A DNA stretch of 64,000 bases. Source: Hymenobacter sediminis. Lineage in GTDB: Bacteria > Bacteroidota > Bacteroidia > Cytophagales > Hymenobacteraceae. Location: assembly GCF_003231285.1 (NCBI RefSeq), contig NZ_QKNS01000002.1, positions 186,001 to 250,000 on the forward strand, in the 5' to 3' direction. Position 1 is the first letter of the stretch; every line of letters begins with the position of its first letter. The notes below the pieces were generated by a model that was not told the origin of the DNA, ran no database searches, and worked only from the letters and a program-made list of their open reading frames with translations. Below, in pieces: positions 58,393 through 64,000 of this stretch. Made by a program: the position numbers and the translations under genes.

Positions 58393-59910
58393 TTAAACTC
58401 CAGCGGTATACCAAAGAAAGCTAAGAGTACCAGGGCTTTCACTGGACAGCATCTGAAACCCCGCCCGCTCAAAAGCCCGCACCGAAGCTACATTGGCCTC
58501 CTGCACGTGGCCCACCACTTGCCGCACCTGCGGGAAATGCTCCGCTAAGCGCCGCGTACCAGCCAGCAGCAGCAGCGGCGCCAGCCCACGGCCCCGGAAG
58601 GCGGCATCCAGCAGGTAGCTGAGGGTAGCCTTTTTCTCTTCAATAGCAAACCGGATTAAGCCGGCCGGTCGGCCCGTAGCGGCATCCTGGGCTAGCAAGA
58701 GCAAGGCGTTCGGGTCCTGGAGGCGGGCCGCTAACCATTGCTCATGGTTGGGGCGCTCTACGGGGGTAGGGTTAAAGGAGAACTGCCGCACGGTCGGCTC
58801 GTTGGTCCAGGCCAGCAGTTGCTCCGAGTCGGCAGCCGTAACGGGGCGGAGGTAAAAGGGAGGTGGGGGCAGCTGCAGGGCTCGGAACTCCTGGCGCAGG
58901 CGCACGGGAGCCAACCCATCGAACACCTGCCGTTGCTGCTGGCGCAGGCGCTCGGCAATACGCCCGGCCTCGGGTGAGGTCAACACGTTAGCGGCCGTCG
59001 GGTAGGGTAGGGCCAAGCCTGTTTCGCGCAGGTACCGGTCAATGTCGTGCTGATTGTCGGCAGTGGGTAGCAGGAACAGCAGGCCACCCCCGGCCGCCGC
59101 GTACTCGTAGCTCACGGTACTGGCCGAGCACACGGCCGCGCCGCATTCTTGCATAAGCGCCGCCAAGTCGGGGCCCGACAGGTTGCGGTGGAGCAGGAGC
59201 CGGGGTTGCTCCTGGGCCCAGTTGCTCAGGCTTTCCCAGCCCAGGTAGGCCCCGCCCACCACCGCGTGCACCTGTCGCACGGAAGGCAAGGCCAGCAGCT
59301 CAGCGGCTATGCGCTGGGTCTGGTGGGTGGGGTCGGCCCCGCCCAGGCACACCAGTACGGTATCGGGTGGGGCTACTGAGTCAGTCGTTAGCTGGGTGCG
59401 GAAGGTTGCCCGCAACGGGGCAAAGGCCGGACCGCTGAGCAAACGGGCGCCGGGTTGGCGCAGCTCATAGTGGCGGAGGGTGAGGCCACCGGCGGGGTTA
59501 AGGATTAGGTCGGCGGCGAGGGGGTAAGCGTGCAGATCATCGAGGTATACCAGCCGCGCTACGGCCCCGCGCACTGTGTTCTGGTAGTCGTAGCGAAAAT
59601 CGTAGCCATCGAGCACCAGCAGGTCGGAGGGGCGCAAGATGTGGCGCACCAGCCAGGCGGCTTCCTCGGCTAAGGGCTGCGTGGGCAACTCGTGCACTGC
59701 CAAGCCTGCCGCCCGGAGCTGCCCGACTAGCGCCGCGTCCGGCTCCCGAATCAAGAAGAGCTGCTCCTTGAAGTCCGGCCGCAGAATTTCTGCCAGGGCC
59801 AGCAGCCGCATCACGTGGCCCAGCCCAATGCGGGAGTTGCCATCGGCCCGCAGCACGAGGCGGGGGGTAGGGTTGCGGACGGGAACAAGGGTAGGTGCGG
59901 GCGTTTGCAT
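58393..59910 (-). CDS. pseG: Fusion of PseG nucleotide-sugar hydrolase and PseH-like N-acetyltransferase
   Basis: A 505-residue two-domain enzyme. Residues about 15-345 match PseG (UDP-2,4-diacetamido-2,4,6-trideoxy-altropyranose hydrolase): LRADGNSRIGLGHVMRLLAL with the catalytic-type His in GLGHVMR, LVYLDDLHAYPL, VCLGGADPTHQT, and SASTVSYEYAAAGG. Residues about 350-505 are a GNAT acetyltransferase (YLRPVTAADSEQLLAWTNEP, SYLLDAAFRGRGLAPLLLLA), the PseH function. One protein thus would N-acetylate the C4 amine and then release UDP. No separate pseH is in the cluster. Convincing fusion: both domains continue in one frame without stop. Confidence 0.92.
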   Translation of the reverse strand: MQTPAPTLVPVRNPTPRLVLRADGNSRIGLGHVMRLLALAEILRPDFKEQLFLIREPDAALVGQLRAAGLAVHELPTQPLAEEAAWLVRHILRPSDLLVLDGYDFRYDYQNTVRGAVARLVYLDDLHAYPLAADLILNPAGGLTLRHYELRQPGARLLSGPAFAPLRATFRTQLTTDSVAPPDTVLVCLGGADPTHQTQRIAAELLALPSVRQVHAVVGGAYLGWESLSNWAQEQPRLLLHRNLSGPDLAALMQECGAAVCSASTVSYEYAAAGGGLLFLLPTADNQHDIDRYLRETGLALPYPTAANVLTSPEAGRIAERLRQQQRQVFDGLAPVRLRQEFRALQLPPPPFYLRPVTAADSEQLLAWTNEPTVRQFSFNPTPVERPNHEQWLAARLQDPNALLLLAQDAATGRPAGLIRFAIEEKKATLSYLLDAAFRGRGLAPLLLLAGTRRLAEHFPQVRQVVGHVQEANVASVRAFERAGFQMLSSESPGTLSFLWYTAGV

Positions 59911-59952
59911 GGCCCGAAAGTAGCCACCTGCGCCCGATACCCCGGCAGCGGC

Positions 59953-60678
59953 CTAGATTTTCTTCTGCTCTATGTGGGCGTTCAGGGCTACCAACTCGGG
60001 GTGAGCATCCAGCAGATGAATGAGCTCATCCCCCGATAAGTCAGCCGCTCCGTAGTTCTCAATCAGCGTCTTTATCAAGGTAAAATCGTCGGGCGTATCT
60101 ACCGTGAGGCGGTAGGCGCTGCGGTCCTCAGGGCGGCGAACGTGGCGGAATTCTACGCGGCCAGAGCGGTTCTGGTGAATGTAGGGCGTGACGTGTTCCC
60201 GGTCGGCAGGCAGGGTAGCGTGGGCGTGGGCTTCCTCCAGCAGCTCCCGTGAGAACACCTCAAAATCAAACCCGCGCGGAAAGGTGCGTTCCAGTACGTT
60301 GGAGAGGTAGAGGCGCGGGTTGTCTGCTGCTAGATACTCCTGCACCGCCGATTGAATGAGATGCCCATCGAGCAGCGGGCAGTCAGAGGTGACGCGCACA
60401 ATCACATCCAGGTCGTGCTGCTGGGCACATTGCTGAAAGCGGGCCAATACATCGTCCTCGGAGCCGCGCGTGTAGGGTAGGCGGTGGATTTCGGCGTAGG
60501 CGGCCAAGGCATCGTCGGAAGCATTGGCCGTAATGGCCAGGTACAGCGGCAGCTTGCTCCACGTGAGCCGCGCCACATGGTAGTCCAGCAAGGGTCGGCC
60601 AGCGGCCAGGTGCAGCACTTTACCCGGCAGCCGGGTGCTGGTCATGCGGGCCTGAGAAATAATACCGACGTTCTTCAA
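59953..60678 (-). CDS. pseF: Pseudaminic acid cytidylyltransferase
   Basis: A 241-residue NTP-transferase of the SpsF type. It begins with the nucleotide-binding segment GIISQARMTSTRLPGKVL and continues with RGSEDDVLARFQQCA and VIVRVTSDCPLLDG. Activates pseudaminic acid with CTP to give CMP-Pse. No ATG precedes the conserved segment; TTG at 60678 gives MKNVGIISQARM, the usual family beginning, while an earlier TTG at 60738 adds 20 doubtful residues. The glycan cluster context (pseB, C, G/H, I) makes the PseF role likely. Confidence 0.9.
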   Translation of the reverse strand: MKNVGIISQARMTSTRLPGKVLHLAAGRPLLDYHVARLTWSKLPLYLAITANASDDALAAYAEIHRLPYTRGSEDDVLARFQQCAQQHDLDVIVRVTSDCPLLDGHLIQSAVQEYLAADNPRLYLSNVLERTFPRGFDFEVFSRELLEEAHAHATLPADREHVTPYIHQNRSGRVEFRHVRRPEDRSAYRLTVDTPDDFTLIKTLIENYGAADLSGDELIHLLDAHPELVALNAHIEQKKI

Positions 60679-60738
60679 AGAGTAACAGTGTAGCTGAGTA
60701 AAGGGAGGTGACTGTCGTTGGAGCCGGTCATCTGCCAA

Positions 60739-60848
60739 TCATGTCCTATCTGATCTGGCGTCCGCTTGTTGAGGCCTCTCTGCCTCTGGCTAATCCAAGA
60801 GGGTAGTAACGAAGCGGCAGAGATGCTTCGCTCCCGCTCAGCATGACA
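60739..60848. repeat. Decayed GTCATCCTGAGC-family palindrome between pseC and pseF
   Basis: The right end GCTTCGCTCCCGCTCAGCAT-GACATG is close to the family, while the left end (CATGTCCTATCTGATCTGGC) is divergent. The element probably has lost one arm by mutation. Confidence 0.55.
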
Positions 60849-60865
60849 TGGCCTTTATCATTTTC

Positions 60866-62041
60866 CTACCCCACAAACTCCCGGATGCAGTCAATCACGT
60901 ACAGCTGCTCCTCATCAGAAAGGCTCGGGAACAGTGGAATGCTGAGGCAGTGGGCGTAGTAGGTTTCGGCCAGCGGGAAGTCGCCGGGTTGCCAGCCGAG
61001 CTGCTGGTAGTAGGGCATGGTATGCACCGGAATGTAGTGTACCTGTGCGAAAATCTGCTTTTCCCGCAGGAAGTCGTAGAGCCCTTTGCGGTCGGCTACC
61101 TGAATGACGTAGAGGTGGTAGGCGTGCCCCGCGGCTGGCGTCAGGAGCTGTACGCCGGGCGTCTCGGCAAAGGCAGCATCGTAGCGGGCAGCCAGTTCGC
61201 GGCGGCGCTGCAGGCCTTCTTCGGCACGAGTAAGCTGGCTGATGCCCAGCGCGCAGAGCATGTCGGGCATGCGGTAATTGTAGCCCAGCTCCTGCATTTC
61301 CATGTACCAGCCGCCATCGGAGGGGCGCTGCAGCTGGGAAGGCTCCTTCGTGATGCCATGGGTGCGCAGGCGCAGCAGATGCTCGTAGAGGTCTTGCCGG
61401 TTGGTGGTAATCATGCCGCCCTCACCGGTGGCAATGTGCTTGACGGGGTGGAAGCTGAAAATGGCCAGCTCCGCAAACTCCCCGTTGCCGCAGCGCTGCT
61501 CCCGGCCCTGACTATCCAGAAAAAAACCGCCAGGTGCGTGGCAGGCATCCTCAATAATCCAGAGGTCAAACTCATCGGCCAGCTGGCGAGCTTCTTCTAG
61601 ATTCACGGGCAGGCCCGCGAAGTCCACCGGAATCAGCCCGTGGAAGTAGCCTTTCGGGTGGCTTTCCAGCAGGCGGCGCACGGCCTTCAGGTCAATGAGG
61701 GCGGTAGCGGGGTCGATGTCGGCAAAATGCACCTCGCCGCCGCAGTAGCGCACGCAGTTGGCCGAGGCCGAGAAGGTAATGGGGGTAGTAATGACCCGCT
61801 GGCCCGGCTGCACCCCCAGCGCCATGGCGCACAGGTGCAGGGCCGCCGTGCCGTTGGCAACGGCCACCGCGTATTTCGCGCCCACGTAAGCCGCAAACTT
61901 CTGCTCAAACTCCGCCACTTTGGGGCCCTGGGTGAGGTAGTCGGAATACAGGGTTTCCGTTACGGCCTGCACATCCTCGGGGGTGATTTGCTGGCGACCG
62001 TAGGCAATGGGGCGGGTAGGGGAGAAGCTAGATGCAGGCAT
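60866..62041 (-). CDS. pseC: UDP-4-amino-4,6-dideoxy-L-AltNAc transaminase
   Basis: A 391-residue DegT/DnrJ-type PLP aminotransferase. It begins IAYGRQQITPEDVQAVTETL and continues YLTQGPKVAEFEQKFAAYVG; the PLP lysine is in FHPVKHIATGEGG; the segment EDACHAPGG provides the ring-stacking region. It transfers an amino group from Glu to C4 of the product of PseB. The ATG at 62041 matches the family start; a longer frame to 62206 overlaps the pseB end. It follows pseB after a hairpin that could act as a partial terminator. Confidence 0.95.
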   Translation of the reverse strand: MPASSFSPTRPIAYGRQQITPEDVQAVTETLYSDYLTQGPKVAEFEQKFAAYVGAKYAVAVANGTAALHLCAMALGVQPGQRVITTPITFSASANCVRYCGGEVHFADIDPATALIDLKAVRRLLESHPKGYFHGLIPVDFAGLPVNLEEARQLADEFDLWIIEDACHAPGGFFLDSQGREQRCGNGEFAELAIFSFHPVKHIATGEGGMITTNRQDLYEHLLRLRTHGITKEPSQLQRPSDGGWYMEMQELGYNYRMPDMLCALGISQLTRAEEGLQRRRELAARYDAAFAETPGVQLLTPAAGHAYHLYVIQVADRKGLYDFLREKQIFAQVHYIPVHTMPYYQQLGWQPGDFPLAETYYAHCLSIPLFPSLSDEEQLYVIDCIREFVG

Positions 62042-62082
62042 AGTAGTTTCAAAGGTAGCTGGTGCAGCAACAACTCGAAACG

Positions 62083-62122
62083 CAAAAAAGGCCGCCTTCA
62101 CCAGAAAGCGGCCTTCTTTTTT
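62083..62122 (-). terminator. Hairpin between pseB and pseC
   Basis: AAGGCCGC (62088-62095) pairs with GCGGCCTT (62108-62115) around a 12-base loop. On the minus strand a TTTTTT run follows, as in an intrinsic terminator; it lies between pseB and pseC, so it may set the ratio of the two rather than stop the operon. Confidence 0.7.
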
Positions 62123-62139
62123 AGTAACGCAGCGCGGTG

Positions 62140-63159
62140 CTACGCCGTGAAATCGGCATCGACGTGCAGGCGGATTTCCTCCCGAATTTGCTCGGCGTCC
62201 ATCCACTCGGTGTTGTTGCTGGAGTCGTAGTGGAAGCCGGCTTCCACGCGGCGGCCCCCGAAGTGCTTGATGAAATCGTCCACGTCCCAGCGCGGGGTGA
62301 AGGGTAGGATAACGTAATATTTATCCAGCTCCACGGTGCTTAGGGCATCGGTTTCGGTAATCATTTCCTCGTGCAGCTTCTCGCCGGGCCGGATGCCCAC
62401 AATTTCCTGGCGGCAGTCGGGGCCGATGGCTTTGGCTACCTCCGTAATCTTGTAGCTCGGAATCTTGGGCACAAAAATCTCCCCGCCCCAGCTGTGCTCC
62501 AGCGCGTACAGCACCAGGTCCACACCTTCCTCTAGGGAAATGTTGAAGCGGGTCATGTCAGGGTGGGTGATGGGCAGCACGCCGGTGTGGCGGCGCTGCA
62601 GGAAAAACGGCACCACCGAGCCACGGGAGCCGATTACGTTGCCGTAGCGCACCACTGAAAAGCGCAAATCCCGGCTGCCTTTCATGTTGTTGGCGGCCAC
62701 AAACAGCTTATCGGAGCAGAGCTTGGTGGCGCCGTAGAGGTTGATGGGCGCCGCCGCCTTGTCGGTGCTCAGTGCCACTACATCCTTCACGCCGCAGTCC
62801 AGGGCCGCGTTAATCACGTTTTCGGCCCCGAAAATGTTGGTCTTGATGCACTCCATGGGGTTGTACTCGGCGGCCGGCACTTGCTTGAGGGCGGCGGCGT
62901 GTACAATTACATCAATGCCCTCGCAGGCCCGCTTCAGCCGCTCCCCGTCGCGCACGTCGCCAATGAAGTAGCGAATGGCGGGGTACTTGGAGTGGGGAAA
63001 AATCTGCGACATTTCGAACTGCTTCAGCTCGTCGCGCGAGTACACCACCAAGCGCTTTACCTGGGGGTATTTCTCGAACACGGTCTGCACGAACTGCTTG
63101 CCGAACGAACCGGTACCGCCGGTTACCAAAATGGATTTATGATTGAGGTCGAGGGCCAT
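62140..63159 (-). CDS. pseB: UDP-N-acetylglucosamine 4,6-dehydratase (inverting)
   Basis: A 339-residue SDR enzyme, first step of pseudaminic acid synthesis (UDP-GlcNAc to UDP-4-keto-6-deoxy-AltNAc with inversion at C5). NAD motif LVTGGTGSFGKQFV, HAAALKQVPAAEYNPMECI, and the catalytic region STDKAAAPINLYGATK with Asp-Lys and Tyr. C-terminal part includes VGIRPGEKLHEEMIT. The family pattern MALDLNHKSILVTGG at the start and length fit PseB well. First gene of the pse unit, preceded by a -7 box. Confidence 0.96.
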   Translation of the reverse strand: MALDLNHKSILVTGGTGSFGKQFVQTVFEKYPQVKRLVVYSRDELKQFEMSQIFPHSKYPAIRYFIGDVRDGERLKRACEGIDVIVHAAALKQVPAAEYNPMECIKTNIFGAENVINAALDCGVKDVVALSTDKAAAPINLYGATKLCSDKLFVAANNMKGSRDLRFSVVRYGNVIGSRGSVVPFFLQRRHTGVLPITHPDMTRFNISLEEGVDLVLYALEHSWGGEIFVPKIPSYKITEVAKAIGPDCRQEIVGIRPGEKLHEEMITETDALSTVELDKYYVILPFTPRWDVDDFIKHFGGRRVEAGFHYDSSNNTEWMDAEQIREEIRLHVDADFTA

Positions 63160-63229
63160 TGGGAGTGATGAGGGGAGGAGGAAAACAGGTGAAACGTCAC
63201 CTAAACCGGACCTCCCGGGGTAAGGCAGG

Positions 63230-63237
63230 CAAAAATA
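63230..63237 (-). promoter_or_regulatory. -7 box upstream of pseB
   Basis: CAAAAATA on the plus strand is TATTTTTG on the minus strand, an exact TAnnTTTG match about 70 bases before the pseB ATG. Confidence 0.45.
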
Positions 63238-63259
63238 GACATTCCGCCGGGAGCTTCCG

Positions 63260-63267
63260 TACTTTTG
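63260..63267 (+). promoter_or_regulatory. -7 box pointing to the HAD-IIIC gene
   Basis: TACTTTTG is an exact TAnnTTTG match, back to back with the pseB box. It is about 205 bases from the ATG at 63473 with a palindrome between, so its use is uncertain. Confidence 0.35.
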
Positions 63268-63289
63268 TCCTGCTTACCAGATCTTGCTT

Positions 63290-63454
63290 GTCATTCTGAG
63301 CATGTCGCGCATCAAGCGAGGACGAAGGGCCTTTACTGCTGGCTAACCCAGAAAGCCAGCCACAGGAATCGCTCCATAGCCTGAGGTTATACTCAGGACT
63401 AGTGAAATGCATGAACCAAGTGGGCGGGGTCCTTCACTCCCGCTCAGGATGACA
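63290..63454. repeat. GTCATCCTGAGC-family palindrome with long centre
   Basis: GTCATTCTGAGC near 63290 and GGGCGGGGTCCTTCACTCCC plus GCTCAGGATGACAG near 63454 are complementary ends around about 110 bases. It fills most of the gap between the divergent pseB and HAD-IIIC genes. Confidence 0.7.
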
Positions 63455-63472
63455 GACGTTTTCTTTGCTATT

Positions 63473-64000
63473 ATGACCATGCCTACCCCCACCCAACCTA
63501 TTAAAGTCATCATCTGGGACCTGGACGATACATTCTGGAAGGGCACCCTCTCGGAGGGCGCGGTGGAGGCGCTGGAGGATAATCTGCAGCTGGTGCGCGA
63601 CACGGCGGCCCGCGGCATCGTGCACACCATTGTCAGCAAAAACGATTTCGCGCCGGCCGAAGCCAAGCTGCTGGAGCTGGGCATTCGCGACCTGTTTGTG
63701 TTTCCGCAAATTAGCTGGCAGCCCAAGGGGCCAATCATCAAGCAGTTGCTGGAACAGATGCAGCTACGCGCCCCCAACGCCCTGTTTCTGGACGATAACT
63801 CCATGAACCGGGCTGAGGCTCAGTATTACAACCCCGAGCTGCAGGTAGCCGACCCCGCCGACCTGCCCGCGCTGGCCCCGCAGCTGCGCGCCAGCGGCAA
63901 GCCCGACCCCACGTTTTCGCGCCTGGAGCAGTACCGGCTGCTGGAGCGCCAGCAGCAGGCCCGGGCTGCCTATGATGACAACCTGGCCTTTCTGCGCGAC
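63473..64000 (+). CDS. HAD-IIIC (FkbH-like) protein, cut by the window end
   Basis: The frame is open for 176 codons to the last base, so the C-terminal part is missing. It begins MTMPTPTQPIKVIIWDLDDT, with the HAD nucleophile in WDLDDTFWKGTLSEG. The second and third HAD motifs are IVSKND and FLDDNSMNRAEA. This order and the FWKGTL segment are those of FkbH-like HAD-IIIC proteins, which load glyceryl or similar acyl groups on carrier proteins in glycan or natural-product pathways. Its neighbours (divergent pse cluster) suggest a role in the same surface glycan, but this is inference. Confidence 0.85.
   Translation, partial: MTMPTPTQPIKVIIWDLDDTFWKGTLSEGAVEALEDNLQLVRDTAARGIVHTIVSKNDFAPAEAKLLELGIRDLFVFPQISWQPKGPIIKQLLEQMQLRAPNALFLDDNSMNRAEAQYYNPELQVADPADLPALAPQLRASGKPDPTFSRLEQYRLLERQQQARAAYDDNLAFLRD

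Noticed and set aside
15320..63454. CRISPR array
   Set aside because: The recurring palindromes are kilobases apart without regular spacers, and no cas gene is present.
1..64000. tRNA genes
   Set aside because: I looked for the T-loop pattern GGTTCGAAT with paired acceptor ends and CCA-like context and found none; a covariance-model scan would be decisive.

Overview
The window looks like a chromosomal piece of a Hymenobacter-like member of the Bacteroidota (Cytophagales). The support is a moderately high G+C content, TAnnTTTG-type -7 promoter boxes instead of sigma70 boxes, starts that mostly lack Shine-Dalgarno sequences, a gldC gliding gene, and protein types common in this group (TonB receptor with a carboxypeptidase-regulatory-like N-terminus, AsmA-like, DUF4153, DUF1361, DUF2490, EcsC). 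No transposase, integrase, phage gene, CRISPR array, tRNA or rRNA was seen. Genus-level placement is inference.

Layout. 1-9.5 kb: 3' part of a PAS histidine kinase, a BLUF photoreceptor, dnaN, gldC, a small exported protein, dcd, a secreted/membrane protein of unknown role, hemL, and a large periplasmic-binding-like protein with a low-complexity Ala/Pro/Lys/Thr linker. 9.5-15.4 kb: an export operon TetR regulator - ABC transporter - HlyD adaptor - TolC, in which the ABC protein keeps Walker A but has lost most other ATPase motifs. 15.4-35 kb: housekeeping and envelope genes (DUF1361, dNTPase, AsmA-like, DUF4153, guaA, SRP RNA, transaldolase-like aldolase, ftsE, glycosyltransferase, lipoprotein, DegT aminotransferase, M48 protease, Gfo/Idh oxidoreductase, EcsC).

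35.2-51.5 kb is a two-sided sulfur region and the most interesting part. On the plus strand, a Bacteroidota promoter, a SAM-I (S-box) riboswitch and a 35-codon GTG-started reading frame ending in a cysteine run precede a CAT-type amino-acid permease. On the minus strand the same three-part leader (promoter, SAM-I riboswitch, 33-codon GTG reading frame with cysteine runs, 90% TGT codons) precedes a ~14 kb gene series: cysH (APS-reductase type), cysD, cysN, cobA, cysJ, a TonB receptor, DUF2490, cysI, and a fusion of a Met8-like siroheme enzyme with a TSUP permease. Sulfate activation, reduction to sulfide, siroheme supply and candidate sulfur uptake are thus together. The paired leaders suggest dual sensing of SAM (by RNA) and charged Cys-tRNA (by translation of the Cys-rich peptide); this is inference, but it rests on two independent copies with the same geometry.

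51.5-63.2 kb (minus strand) is a surface-glycan cluster: a complete CMP-pseudaminic acid pathway (pseB, pseC, pseF, a pseG-pseH fusion, pseI), a putative glycosyltransferase, a polysaccharide deacetylase-like protein and a Wzx-type flippase, interrupted by an A+T-richer outer-membrane protein gene. A divergent HAD-IIIC (FkbH-like) gene runs off the right edge.

Intergenic regions carry at least two families of long imperfect palindromes. One begins GTCATCCTGAGC and ends GCTCAGGATGAC, the other is built on CTCCCCTCC...GGGGTTGGGGGTGG; four of these sit inside the sulfur gene series. The octamer GGGTAGGG, which fits the KOPS consensus GGGNAGGG, is strongly over-represented on the plus strand.
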